A stretch of DNA of 24,645 nt from Candidatus Fonsibacter lacus. GTDB lineage: Bacteria; Pseudomonadota; Alphaproteobacteria; Pelagibacterales; Pelagibacteraceae. Position 1 is the stretch's first letter; every line of letters starts with the position of its first letter. Both the position numbers and the translations under genes were made by a program. The stretch spans positions 1 to 24,645 of the forward strand of contig RGRP01000004.1 in the NCBI GenBank assembly GCA_010021145.1, read 5' to 3'. The notes under the pieces were generated by a model. The model saw only the letters and a program-made list of their open reading frames with translations, was not told where the DNA came from and made no database searches. Below are positions 6,223 to 11,250 of this stretch, piece by piece.

Positions 6223-6530
6223 GACATGGTGCGAAGCTGGTAGTAGATTGTCACGTTTCTGGTAGCAAGTCCACTGTCGATGTCTTGTTCTTTAATGGTG
6301 CGGATTGCCTTTTCGGCATCTTTACTGTGCTTGTAACTGTTGCGCTGGCAACGTGTGTACTTGGCATTAGGGAACTCGTAGATGCCGTCTTCTGTTTGGA
6401 AGTCGTCCAGCTCGCCTAATGCCATGGCACCTTCGATCTGTTCTTTGATGAAGGCTTCGCGGGCGTCTAGCTCCTCGCGTTCTGCGCGGATGGCTAGCAG
6501 TGCGTCGATCAAGTCTTGAGCGGTTGTCAT
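6219..6530 (-). CDS. Unknown 103-aa protein with N-terminal helix
   Basis: ATG 6530 is chosen because it overlaps the stop of the upstream membrane-protein gene as ATGA; the frame is open further but without support. Residues 1-40 form a charged helix (AQDLIDALLAIRAEREELDAR, AFIKEQIEGAM). Then comes a strand-rich part (DDFQTEDGIYEFPNAKY) with CQRNSYKH and a last helix and strand (AEKAIRTIKEQ, NVTIYYQLR). The overall shape, helix then small beta domain, recalls siphovirus Gp157-like proteins, but key features are not conserved, so I leave it unnamed. It is coupled to the resolvase gene by a 4-base overlap. Confidence 0.65.
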   Translation of the reverse strand: MTTAQDLIDALLAIRAEREELDAREAFIKEQIEGAMALGELDDFQTEDGIYEFPNAKYTRCQRNSYKHSKDAEKAIRTIKEQDIDSGLATRNVTIYYQLRTMS

Positions 6531-6709
6531 TGTGCGCGTTGGGCGGTGGGGCAGAGCAGCTGCTGCTGCTCGATGTATTGCAGGGTGATGCCAGCGCCTA
6601 GGATGGCGATCAAACAAAAGAAAAATGCGGGACTGAGGTGTAGTGCTGGACGGTTGTAAGAATCAAAAAGCACGTACAGCCCACGCTTAAGGCGAACTGT
6701 GTGTCTCAT
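6527..6709 (-). CDS. Small membrane protein (60 aa)
   Basis: 60 residues with ATGA overlaps at both ends, which is good support for a gene this short. The basic start (MRHTVRLKRGLY) precedes one membrane helix at about 27-44 (AFFFCLIAILGAGITL), followed by a Gln-rich polar tail. The topology is likely cytoplasmic N-terminus and one span. No family is recognised. It could modify the host membrane early in infection; that is inference from placement in the leftward operon. Confidence 0.65.
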   Translation of the reverse strand: MRHTVRLKRGLYVLFDSYNRPALHLSPAFFFCLIAILGAGITLQYIEQQQLLCPTAQRAQ

Positions 6710-6915
6710 CGTGCAGTGATCAGGATTTTGTTGACAAGATCATGAATGAGGTCGTATCCATAATCTGTGCCTGGGTCAATGCCGCGCTGACGCAGTAGAT
6801 CTGCTGCCATTTTATAGAGCAGATCAGTCAGTTCATTTGAAACGTAAGCATCGAGTGTACTTGCAAGATCAGTTGCAAGTTGGTTTTCCTCGATGGTTGT
6901 CAGGTCGTAGGTCAT
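6706..6915 (-). CDS. Unknown 69-aa helical protein, first gene after a promoter
   Basis: The frame is open from 7080, but only the part from ATG 6954 or ATG 6915 lies downstream of the promoter at 6955-7003. ATG 6915 gives 69 residues beginning MTYDLTTIEENQLATDL. The alternative ATG 6954 adds 13 residues and would lie at the predicted transcription start (leaderless). The protein is mostly helical and acidic (LDAYVSNELTDLLYKMAADLL, GYDLIHDLVNKILI). Its stop overlaps the next start as ATGA. No family is recognised. It opens the group that leads to the RusA, annealing-protein, SSB and sigma genes. Confidence 0.65.
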   Translation of the reverse strand: MTYDLTTIEENQLATDLASTLDAYVSNELTDLLYKMAADLLRQRGIDPGTDYGYDLIHDLVNKILITAR

Positions 6916-6954
6916 GGCTGTGATTACGCGTTGGGCTTGAGGTCTGTGCCTCAT

Positions 6955-7003
6955 GGACCAAATATAACCCAAGAATGACCCGAAATAGGTCAATCCTGGG
7001 TCA
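6955..7003 (-). promoter_or_regulatory. Leftward promoter with GACC-N7-GGTC site (copy A)
   Basis: On the - strand a -10-like TATATT (6966-6961) is preceded by TTGGGT, and 10 bases further upstream lies GACC-TATTTCG-GGTC (6991-6977). A further GGGTCA half-site is at 6998-7003. No canonical -35 box stands at 16-18 bases; the palindrome occupies that position, so the site may be an activator or repressor target. The same arrangement with identical spacing occurs at 9251-9288, which is the main reason for calling it a promoter. It precedes the gene at 6706-6915. Confidence 0.6.
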
Positions 7004-7079
7004 TGAAACAATTTGAAATAATGGGGGCTTACAAGGAAGCTGCTTGCACGGCGCCAATGTACGCCTTTCAACGCTGGCA

Positions 7080-7218
7080 CTACACCGTGTCCTCGACGGG
7101 AACCTTAGCTTCAGCGCTTGAGATATACGACCCACCAGTTAGCCCGACCAGTGGTATCCCATACGCAGGCAGCAGCCATACCGCAACTACACCAGTTACG
7201 CCAATGCCCCATCATCAT
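7080..7218 (-). pseudogene. Small membrane peptide gene with one-base frame disruption
   Basis: ATG 7218 overlaps the stop of the upstream gene as ATGA. As given, the frame reads MMMGHWRNW and stops after 35 codons with poor composition. If one G of the GGGG run at 7207-7210 (- strand) is skipped, the frame becomes MMMGIGVTGVVAVWLLPAYG, then PLVGLTGGSYISSAE and VPVEDTV, stopping at 7080. This is a convincing 45-residue membrane peptide. The disruption could be a sequencing error in the homopolymer, a true mutation, or translational slippage on the G run. It is recorded as broken because the sequence as supplied does not encode it in one frame. Confidence 0.5.
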
Positions 7219-7412
7219 TCGTACAGATGTTTATCGATGTAATGTTTGCCAGGGTCTAGCTGCAAACAATACTCCAGATACGCAACCTGCCACTCGGCTT
7301 CACTGTCCATCATGTACTGCTGCATAGGATCAACTGATATGCAGTCCTCAGCAGGAATACGGTCAAACGAACCTAAGATTCTTAGAAAGAAATGCCAGAC
7401 AGCCAGTTGCAT
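7215..7412 (-). CDS. Unknown 65-aa protein
   Basis: 65 residues. The ATG shares its A with the last base of the upstream TAA (TAATG), and its own TGA overlaps the next ATG, so it is embedded in a coupled run. An N-terminal hydrophobic start (QLAVWHFFLRILGSF) could be a short membrane-associated helix. The rest is acidic (AEDCISVDPMQQYMMDSEAEW) with VAYLEYCLQLDPGKHYIDKHLYE-like helical ends. No family is recognised. It may be one of several small early proteins that act on the host. Confidence 0.6.
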   Translation of the reverse strand: MQLAVWHFFLRILGSFDRIPAEDCISVDPMQQYMMDSEAEWQVAYLEYCLQLDPGKHYIDKHLYE

Positions 7413-8089
7413 TAGCCCTCTTTTTTATTGAAGTTGACGACTTCAGTCACAGTCCCTTTATGTCCGTGGAAATACAAGGTGCCACTGCGCTGCTCGTCAG
7501 GACAGAAGCATTCATAGCGCAGATCACGCACGATGTCTGTCAGAAGCGATAAAGCGTCATTCATTTGATACAGAGCAACTTCATGACATTCGTCGCTATC
7601 GTCGTCATACCAATTACTCATTGCTGTCGTAATAGCAGACTGAATGACCTTGAGCTGGGATTCATGCTTTTCTAGCCATTCGCCACGCAATACAAGCCGC
7701 TGCAGTCTGGCGCGATGACCGGCTGTAACCAGATCCTCCTGTTCCTTTTTAACTTCTTCCATGATTGGTGTAGTAAGGGTGCGTTGTTTAATAACAGCTT
7801 GAAGTTCTGATGGCTGATTAGCCAATGGCAATGCCCATGCAATCAAATCGTTACCGTTTTGAGCAGGACCACGCACTGCAGCTCGAATCGGCATATTGCT
7901 AGGCACGATGCCCCACCAGTCTTCGTTGTCAGGCTCGAACACCATGACATCGGTAAAACCTTCAACCGGTGAGTGCATGAAGGCAGTTTTGCCGCCTTGC
8001 TTTTTGCCGTTTTTGATGGATTGCTCCAGGTTGCGCCAGCGATATGGCACAGCCTCGATGGACTTTGGATAGGTCGTTGTTTCGGTCAT
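7412..8089 (-). CDS. Unknown 225-aa protein
   Basis: ATG 8089 (MTETTTYPKSIEAVPYRW) overlaps the upstream TGA as ATGA and is preferred over an upstream ATG inside that gene. The N-terminal half looks globular, with tryptophan-rich segments (RWRNLEQ, NEDWWGIVPSNM, LIAWALPL). From about residue 110 it is helical (IMEEVKKEQEDLVTAGHRARLQRLVL, ESQLKVIQSAITTAM). The end holds CFCPDEQRSGTLYFHGHKG with a Cys pair and His residues. I do not recognise the family. It is the largest unknown of the leftward operon, and its length suggests an enzyme or scaffold rather than a small host-takeover peptide. Confidence 0.65.
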   Translation of the reverse strand: MTETTTYPKSIEAVPYRWRNLEQSIKNGKKQGGKTAFMHSPVEGFTDVMVFEPDNEDWWGIVPSNMPIRAAVRGPAQNGNDLIAWALPLANQPSELQAVIKQRTLTTPIMEEVKKEQEDLVTAGHRARLQRLVLRGEWLEKHESQLKVIQSAITTAMSNWYDDDSDECHEVALYQMNDALSLLTDIVRDLRYECFCPDEQRSGTLYFHGHKGTVTEVVNFNKKEG

Positions 8090-8289
8090 GAAAAACCTTC
8101 TTCTAGGTTGACGGTGATGCCACATTCCTCCCAGAGACGTGCGGCATAGAGTTTGCGAAGTTCACGGCAGTCATAGGCTTTTGCCCAGTTATTATGCCGT
8201 GCGTAGTAAGCCTCGCGTGTAGTCTCCCAGCGATAGCCTGTATAAACAAGCTCACCAGGAACTGACTTGACTGGATTTTTGTAGGTCAT
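8086..8289 (-). CDS. Unknown 67-aa protein
   Basis: 67 residues, coupled by ATGA overlaps to both neighbours. The sequence is rich in Tyr, Trp and Arg (LVYTGYRWETTREAYYARHNNW, YDCRELRKLYAARLWEECG), mostly helical, with two Cys residues. No motif of a known family is visible. Aromatic-rich, small and highly charged proteins of this kind are common in early phage operons and often bind host enzymes, which is inference. Confidence 0.6.
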   Translation of the reverse strand: MTYKNPVKSVPGELVYTGYRWETTREAYYARHNNWAKAYDCRELRKLYAARLWEECGITVNLEEGFS

Positions 8290-8465
8290 CGCCTGCGCTT
8301 GTGGAACAGTTCAGTCAGTTTGACGTCTAATTTGCAGATCGAGTCCCCCCAACTGCCGGGTTCAGGCTGCCAATCTGGATCATGTTCGTTGCGGACTTGC
8401 CGCACGACTTCATAGAGCAGATCAAGCTCGGTGCTGTTGAACGTGCAGACGTATTCGCGTGTCAT
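8286..8465 (-). CDS. Unknown 59-aa protein
   Basis: ATG 8465 to TGA 8286 gives 59 residues: MTREYVCTFNSTELDLLYEV, then RNEHDPDWQPEPGSWGDSIC and KLDVKLTELFHKRRR. It overlaps the upstream stop and downstream start by ATGA, which makes it very likely real despite its size. Hydrophobic heptads (LDLLYEVV, LDVKLTELF) suggest two helices with a Pro/Asp/Trp loop. No family is recognised. Confidence 0.65.
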   Translation of the reverse strand: MTREYVCTFNSTELDLLYEVVRQVRNEHDPDWQPEPGSWGDSICKLDVKLTELFHKRRR

Positions 8466-8587
8466 CGTGCAATGAATGGCTGTGTGCCCGAGTATGTAGT
8501 GGAAGGCTGTCTGCTGGCTTCAATGCCGATCATGGCAAAAGCTGTGGCAGCAAACAAAAAGCAGATGAAGTTGTTGACAACGTTAAT
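8462..8587 (-). CDS. Small membrane protein, probably ATT-initiated
   Basis: The frame ends in TGA that overlaps the next ATG. Its convincing part is INVVNNFICFLFAATAFAMIG, one membrane helix, then EASRQPSTTYSGTQPFIAR. No ATG, GTG or TTG lies before the hydrophobic part. ATT at 8587-8585 overlaps the stop of the upstream gene (ATTAA), mimicking the ATGA junctions used throughout the operon, so ATT initiation giving 41 residues is my preferred reading. TTG 8557 or ATG 8533 would cut the helix. The longer open frame upstream is antisense-like sequence inside the next gene. Function unknown. Confidence 0.45.
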   Translation of the reverse strand: MNVVNNFICFLFAATAFAMIGIEASRQPSTTYSGTQPFIAR

Positions 8588-8780
8588 CGTGTGTTTCGTA
8601 GCTGTTCCACGCGTCCGCTTGCGGGACGTATTCGACGTGGAACGTGGCGCCCTTGATGGTGCAGGCACGTTTGAGAAGGTCGAGCTTGTCGTAGGCGACA
8701 GCTTCGAGAAACGCGGCAGATCCAGTTGGTGCGGTGCGTGTTCCGTATTCATCGGTGATAGTGCAAAAAACTTCGTACAT
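8583..8780 (-). CDS. Unknown 65-aa protein
   Basis: 65 residues from ATG 8780, three bases after the upstream stop; a TTG two codons earlier overlaps that stop and is an alternative. The product is MYEVFCTITDEYGTRTAP, then FLEAVAYDKLDLLKRAC and FHVEYVPQADAWNSYE, an alternating strand-helix-strand fold. Two Cys residues (6 and about 42) are present. The pattern looks like a small regulatory or binding domain, but no family is recognised. Confidence 0.65.
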   Translation of the reverse strand: MYEVFCTITDEYGTRTAPTGSAAFLEAVAYDKLDLLKRACTIKGATFHVEYVPQADAWNSYETHD

Positions 8781-8782
8781 GG

Positions 8783-9034
8783 TCAAATGGTCATGGGGTC
8801 AAAGTCCCCACCTGTTGTTTTGGTGCTGCTGATGTACCAGCGGCGGAACATGGCAGCTTCTGTGCCATCGTCAAACTTGTTCAGTTTGCAGCGTCCTGCA
8901 CCGTATGCGTGTGGCAGCGTGACGTGCTCGAACCAAACTGACTTGTCTGTGCGCTTGGTGCAAAGGACAGGGAAATCGCTGTGAGCTACGCAGAGGGTTC
9001 CGTAGTAAACCTGACCCACTTCAAAGTGTTTCAT
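8783..9034 (-). CDS. Unknown 83-aa protein
   Basis: 83 residues from ATG 9034, three bases after the upstream stop. The start MKHFEVGQVYYGTL reads like a small beta-barrel domain (SH3-like EVGQVY), followed by VLCTKRTDKSVWFEHV and a basic, aromatic-rich end (AAMFRRWYISSTK). Small proteins with VGQxY starts occur in phages as nucleic-acid or partner-binding modules; nothing more can be said. It belongs to the group driven from the promoter at 9251-9288. Confidence 0.6.
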   Translation of the reverse strand: MKHFEVGQVYYGTLCVAHSDFPVLCTKRTDKSVWFEHVTLPHAYGAGRCKLNKFDDGTEAAMFRRWYISSTKTTGGDFDPMTI

Positions 9035-9037
9035 TGT

Positions 9038-9217
9038 TCAGCACACTGCGAGCTTTTGTGCAATGAGGTACTGAACCTCTTTCATGCACTTAGCAACTTT
9101 GCGCTTTGCCTTGCTGCAAGCGGTCCAGTCACCACGGGCAAAGCAATGCTGGTATTCGGTTTGAGCCTGTGAAAGGACCAGCTTTGCGGCTGCGAGTTGA
9201 TCTTGAATGGTTTCCAT
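9038..9217 (-). CDS. Unknown 59-aa helical protein, first gene after promoter copy B
   Basis: ATG 9217 gives 59 residues beginning METIQDQLAAAKLVLSQAQ. ATG 9250 in the same frame adds MGTEPTTTQHT and lies at the predicted transcription start. The protein is almost wholly helical with a Cys-containing centre (QHCFARGDWTACSKAKRKVAKC) and an aliphatic end (EVQYLIAQKLAVC). A helical hairpin is likely. It lies directly downstream of the promoter that resembles the one at 6955-7003, and the same ambiguity of start codon occurs there. Confidence 0.6.
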   Translation of the reverse strand: METIQDQLAAAKLVLSQAQTEYQHCFARGDWTACSKAKRKVAKCMKEVQYLIAQKLAVC

Positions 9218-9250
9218 TGTGTGTTGTGTGGTGGTGGGCTCTGTGCCCAT

Positions 9251-9288
9251 GAACCAACTATAACCCACAAAAGACCTAGAACGGGTCC
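9251..9288 (-). promoter_or_regulatory. Leftward promoter with GACC-N7-GGTC site (copy B)
   Basis: On the - strand, GACC-CGTTCTA-GGTC (9287-9273), 10 bases, then TATAGT (9262-9257), then six bases and an ATG. Copy A at 6955-7003 has the same palindrome spacing, the same 10-base gap, the same TGGGT before the -10 box and the same six bases to ATG, and similarity continues to CATG and GGCACAGA. Two independent copies with identical geometry make this a likely phage promoter with an operator. No ordinary -35 box is present. Confidence 0.62.
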
Positions 9289-9307
9289 TTTTATGAACCT
9301 TTACAAT

Positions 9308-9538
9308 TCAGTCCTGCTGCCCGTGCTTCAGCGATGGGAACTTCCTTTTCCTGGCATCAGCAGCCTGACGGCTTTCCTGCAGCGGCTTTCTGGCATTGCT
9401 GCCCTTAGCGCGTTTCTTGCCATCTCGAACGTACCTAGCTTCACTGATCGCCTTGGCATCACGCACTGCCTCCTCGTAACCAGGCGGGCTTAGATCAGGT
9501 CGTTGCCGAAACAGCTCAGTCCAGTCCAGATCGCTCAA
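9308..9538 (-). CDS. Unknown basic 76-aa protein
   Basis: 76 residues from TTG 9538, which overlaps the stop of the exonuclease gene (TTGA), so translation is probably coupled. The N-terminal part is acidic-aromatic (LDWTELFRQRPDLSPPGYEEA). The C-terminal half is very basic and helical (RDGKKRAKGSNARKPLQESRQ, ADARKRKFPS), which would suit nucleic-acid or phage-DNA contact. It directly follows the nuclease gene and may be its small partner, which is inference from position. Confidence 0.55.
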   Translation of the reverse strand: MSDLDWTELFRQRPDLSPPGYEEAVRDAKAISEARYVRDGKKRAKGSNARKPLQESRQAADARKRKFPSLKHGQQD

Positions 9539-10146
9539 AACGGCAACTCTTGCAACTTAAAAGAATCCCAAGCATCAACCCAGGCACCTAAGCACTCGTC
9601 GGGTTCGTTCTGGATCAAGCGACAGCGCCCTGGTCCAACCACCACCGTGTAACACCAGTCCACAGTCAGCTTTGGATGGTGGTCGATCAGCATGGCGAGA
9701 TACCCACCAAGCTGGGCAACAGCAGGCTTCCGCCGATCAACAGCAGTCTCATTGCCGACGGTCTTCAGATCACCGAGCACCACCTTGCCGTTGGTCGTTC
9801 GCACGAGGAAATCAAAGCTGCCACCTACTCCTTTGCGGGAATCGCACAGCCTGTACTCAACAGCTAAAGGCTCGCTGTCGCGTAGCAGCCAACAGTCCTG
9901 CAGCTCTGCCGTCCACTCGCCGTAGTCGGTTTCTGGTAGCTCTTGCCTAGTGAGCATCGCTTCGCAAAAACCATGCACGTCATTGCCGCGTGGTGCCCAT
10001 ATGTGCTTCGTCCGTTCAAACTGCGCAGCTTGCTCAGGGCTGACACGGTTGGTCACGCGAGACACCGAAAATGGCAGCCACCGCCCTTTGTAACGGTATC
10101 GATGGAGCCCGGCGTGGAATTCAAGGTCAGGAATGGGATCAAGCAA
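9535..10146 (-). CDS. PD-(D/E)XK nuclease, RecB/lambda-exonuclease-like
   Basis: 203 residues starting at TTG 10146; no ATG or GTG is available, and an AGGAGG lies 15 bases upstream, further than usual. The nuclease core is visible: Glu97 (VEYRL), GGSFDF with Asp112, LGDLKT with Asp126 and Lys128, and AQLGGYLAM with Gln145, the D-x13-DxK...Q order of RecB-like and Cas4-like nucleases. The N-terminal part (HAGLHRYRYKGRWLPFSVSRV) is typical of phage exonucleases of this type. It would resect DNA ends to make the substrate for the annealing protein encoded further along the operon. It is the first leftward gene from the divergent control region. Confidence 0.8.
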   Translation of the reverse strand: MLDPIPDLEFHAGLHRYRYKGRWLPFSVSRVTNRVSPEQAAQFERTKHIWAPRGNDVHGFCEAMLTRQELPETDYGEWTAELQDCWLLRDSEPLAVEYRLCDSRKGVGGSFDFLVRTTNGKVVLGDLKTVGNETAVDRRKPAVAQLGGYLAMLIDHHPKLTVDWCYTVVVGPGRCRLIQNEPDECLGAWVDAWDSFKLQELPF

Positions 10147-10166
10147 GGTTTGGTTTAGGATCCTCC

Positions 10167-10182
10167 TAGGGCATCAACCCTA
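10167..10182. promoter_or_regulatory. Operator-like dyad in divergent intergenic region
   Basis: TAGGG-CATCAA-CCCTA is a perfect 5-bp dyad with a 6-base centre between the leftward exonuclease gene and the rightward 56-aa gene. An adjacent AGGATCCT palindrome lies at 10157-10164. On the - strand the preceding CTTTTGTGG matches the sequence before the -10 box of promoter copy B. The place and symmetry suggest a repressor or activator site, perhaps for the small protein encoded next to it. Confidence 0.45.
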
Positions 10183-10209
10183 CCACAAAAGTTCCAAACC
10201 AGTTCAGCA

Positions 10210-10380
10210 ATGATTTCAAAGAGTACAAAAATTGCAATCGACGTCGCCATTCTTGAGCGTCTAGAAGCAGTCAAGCCGTCCTATCAAACAAAGAAGAGCT
10301 ACATCAATATGCTGCTTGATCAGGCTGTACAAAAGTTAGAAACGCAGCAACGTCAAGACACTGCTGACTGGGATCAGTAG
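10210..10380 (+). CDS. Small ribbon-helix-helix-like protein (56 aa)
   Basis: ATG to TAG, 56 residues. A short strand (TKIAIDVAI) is followed by LERLEAVKPSYQTKKSYINM and LLDQAVQKLETQQR, helices arranged like CopG/Arc ribbon-helix-helix repressors, including the Ser/Tyr-rich turn before the second helix. Such proteins bind DNA as dimers on short palindromes. The gene stands alone between the divergent operons and beside a dyad, the usual position of a phage early regulator. Identification rests on pattern only. It has no clear ribosome site. Confidence 0.6.
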   Translation: MISKSTKIAIDVAILERLEAVKPSYQTKKSYINMLLDQAVQKLETQQRQDTADWDQ

Positions 10381-10385
10381 AGGGG

Positions 10386-10413
10386 TTTACAGCCCATTTC
10401 ATCTCTGTAGAAT
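10386..10413 (+). promoter_or_regulatory. Sigma-70-type promoter for the replication gene
   Basis: TTTACA (10386-10391), a 16-base spacer and TAGAAT (10408-10413) match the sigma-70 consensus in 5 of 6 bases each, and a TG lies just before the -10 box. The predicted start near 10420 puts the GC hairpin 10417-10448 at the very 5' end of the message for the replication initiator. Confidence 0.6.
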
Positions 10414-10474
10414 AAAAAGCCGCCGACCCCGGGCAGGGCAGGCGGCTTGGTCCCAATTGCGTGTTTATTCTACA
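10406..10474. repeat. Large inverted repeat around the replication-gene leader
   Basis: TGTAGAATAAA (10406-10416) is the exact reverse complement of TTTATTCTACA (10464-10474). Inside it, AAGCCGCC (10417-10424) is the exact reverse complement of GGCGGCTT (10441-10448). The left outer arm contains the promoter -10 box and the right outer arm ends in the start ATG of the replication gene. On the - strand the inner stem is followed by TTTTATTC, like an intrinsic terminator that would stop leftward transcription. Possible roles are operator, leader attenuator or antisense terminator. Confidence 0.65.
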
Positions 10475-11250
10475 TGAAGGCTGCTGTTAAATCCACGGGT
10501 TTTGCCGTGGCACCTTATCAGCTAATGGACTCTGGCATAGATCCAAAAGCAGTCGTTGTCTACCTCTGGCTTCATCGCTTCGGCTGGAATTCACCAAAGG
10601 GTTGCTACGCATCACTGCAGACGATCTCAGATCGATCAGGTATAACCAGAAAGATGGTCCAGCGATCCTTAAACGAGCTTGTTCAAGCCGGTTGGATCGA
10701 GGTTGAGAAGCGCCCTGGCAGCACTGCGGTCTACCACGTCCGCATTGACCACCCAGGTCGGAAACGACCTAAGGTCGAAATCGACCCAGGTCAAAATCGA
10801 CCTAGGGGTCAGGTCAAAAATGACCTAGGTACCCAGGTCGAAAACGACCTACAAACAAGAACCCATAAACAAGAACCCATAACAAAAACCCTTTTAAAGC
10901 TGGAAAGCGAGTTTCCAGCAGTGTCAGAGCCAAGTCAGCAACGGACTCGAACCAAGGGTCCAGACGACTTCGAGCGGTTCTGGAAGCTGTACCTCTCAGC
11001 ACCGGTCAGAGCTGCCTCCCAGTCCAAGCCCAAGGCGCTGGCGCAATGGAAAAAAACCATCGCCCATGACAGCAACGACGTTTTGTTAAAAGCCATCGAA
11101 ACCGAAATTGAGCATCAGCAGGCTGCAGGCGACGCTTTTGTCTCACCACTGCCTGACTGTTTCCGCTGGCTGCGCGACGAGCGTTACGCCACCGTCAACG
11201 AACGCCCTGCTGGTGTTCAGCACATCAATCACGACACCTACGTTTTCTGA
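10474..11250 (+). CDS. Replication initiator, lambda O / DnaT-like architecture
   Basis: 258 residues from ATG 10474; the frame is open to a TTG at 10447, but the ATG lies after the promoter and hairpin. Residues 10-90 hold a winged helix-turn-helix (AVVVYLWLHRF, SLQTISDRSGITRKMVQRSL, GWIEVEKRPGS). Residues 92-126 are a low-complexity linker encoded by the iteron array. Residues about 165-235 (DDFERFWKLYLSAP, ALAQWKK, LPDCFRWLRDERY) match the C-terminal domain of phage replication proteins that recruit the helicase or its loader. The N-terminal domain probably binds the iterons in its own gene, as lambda O does. No helicase or primase gene is visible in the window. Confidence 0.8.
   Translation: MKAAVKSTGFAVAPYQLMDSGIDPKAVVVYLWLHRFGWNSPKGCYASLQTISDRSGITRKMVQRSLNELVQAGWIEVEKRPGSTAVYHVRIDHPGRKRPKVEIDPGQNRPRGQVKNDLGTQVENDLQTRTHKQEPITKTLLKLESEFPAVSEPSQQRTRTKGPDDFERFWKLYLSAPVRAASQSKPKALAQWKKTIAHDSNDVLLKAIETEIEHQQAAGDAFVSPLPDCFRWLRDERYATVNERPAGVQHINHDTYVF
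10747..10850 (+). repeat. Iteron array, five GGTC-N6-GACC units (replication origin)
   Basis: Five palindromic units GGTC-N6-GACC occur at 10756-10769, 10773-10786, 10789-10802, 10812-10825 and 10836-10849, most flanked as AGGTC...GACCT, with A-rich centres (GGAAAC, GAAATC, AAAATC, AAAAAT, GAAAAC). Extra half-sites stand at 10747-10750 and 10807-10810. Spacing is 17, 16, 23 and 24 bases. The array lies inside the replication-initiator gene, as the lambda origin lies inside gene O. It codes for a repetitive basic linker in that protein. Confidence 0.8.
10851..10905 (+). other. A-rich tandem repeat next to iterons, likely DNA-unwinding element
   Basis: Immediately after the last iteron, AAACAAGAACCCAT is repeated perfectly in tandem (10853-10866 and 10867-10880), followed by AACAAAAACCCTTTTAAAG. 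The strand is strongly A-rich and contrasts with the GC content around it. In lambda an AT-rich asymmetric segment next to the iterons melts first; this stretch occupies the same position. Role inferred by that analogy. Confidence 0.6.

Noticed and set aside
6955..7080. Upstream extension of the 69-aa gene to 7080
   Set aside because: It would run through the promoter and palindrome; the N-terminal 42 residues have no support and copy B shows the same promoter in front of a different gene.
8382..8984. A 200-codon + strand open frame
   Set aside because: It runs antisense to four coupled - strand genes joined by ATGA-type overlaps and has no recognisable domain.
10747..10850. Spaced repeats could suggest a CRISPR array
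   Set aside because: Units are only 14-16 bases, nearly contiguous and inside a coding gene; they fit iterons, not repeats with 30-base spacers.
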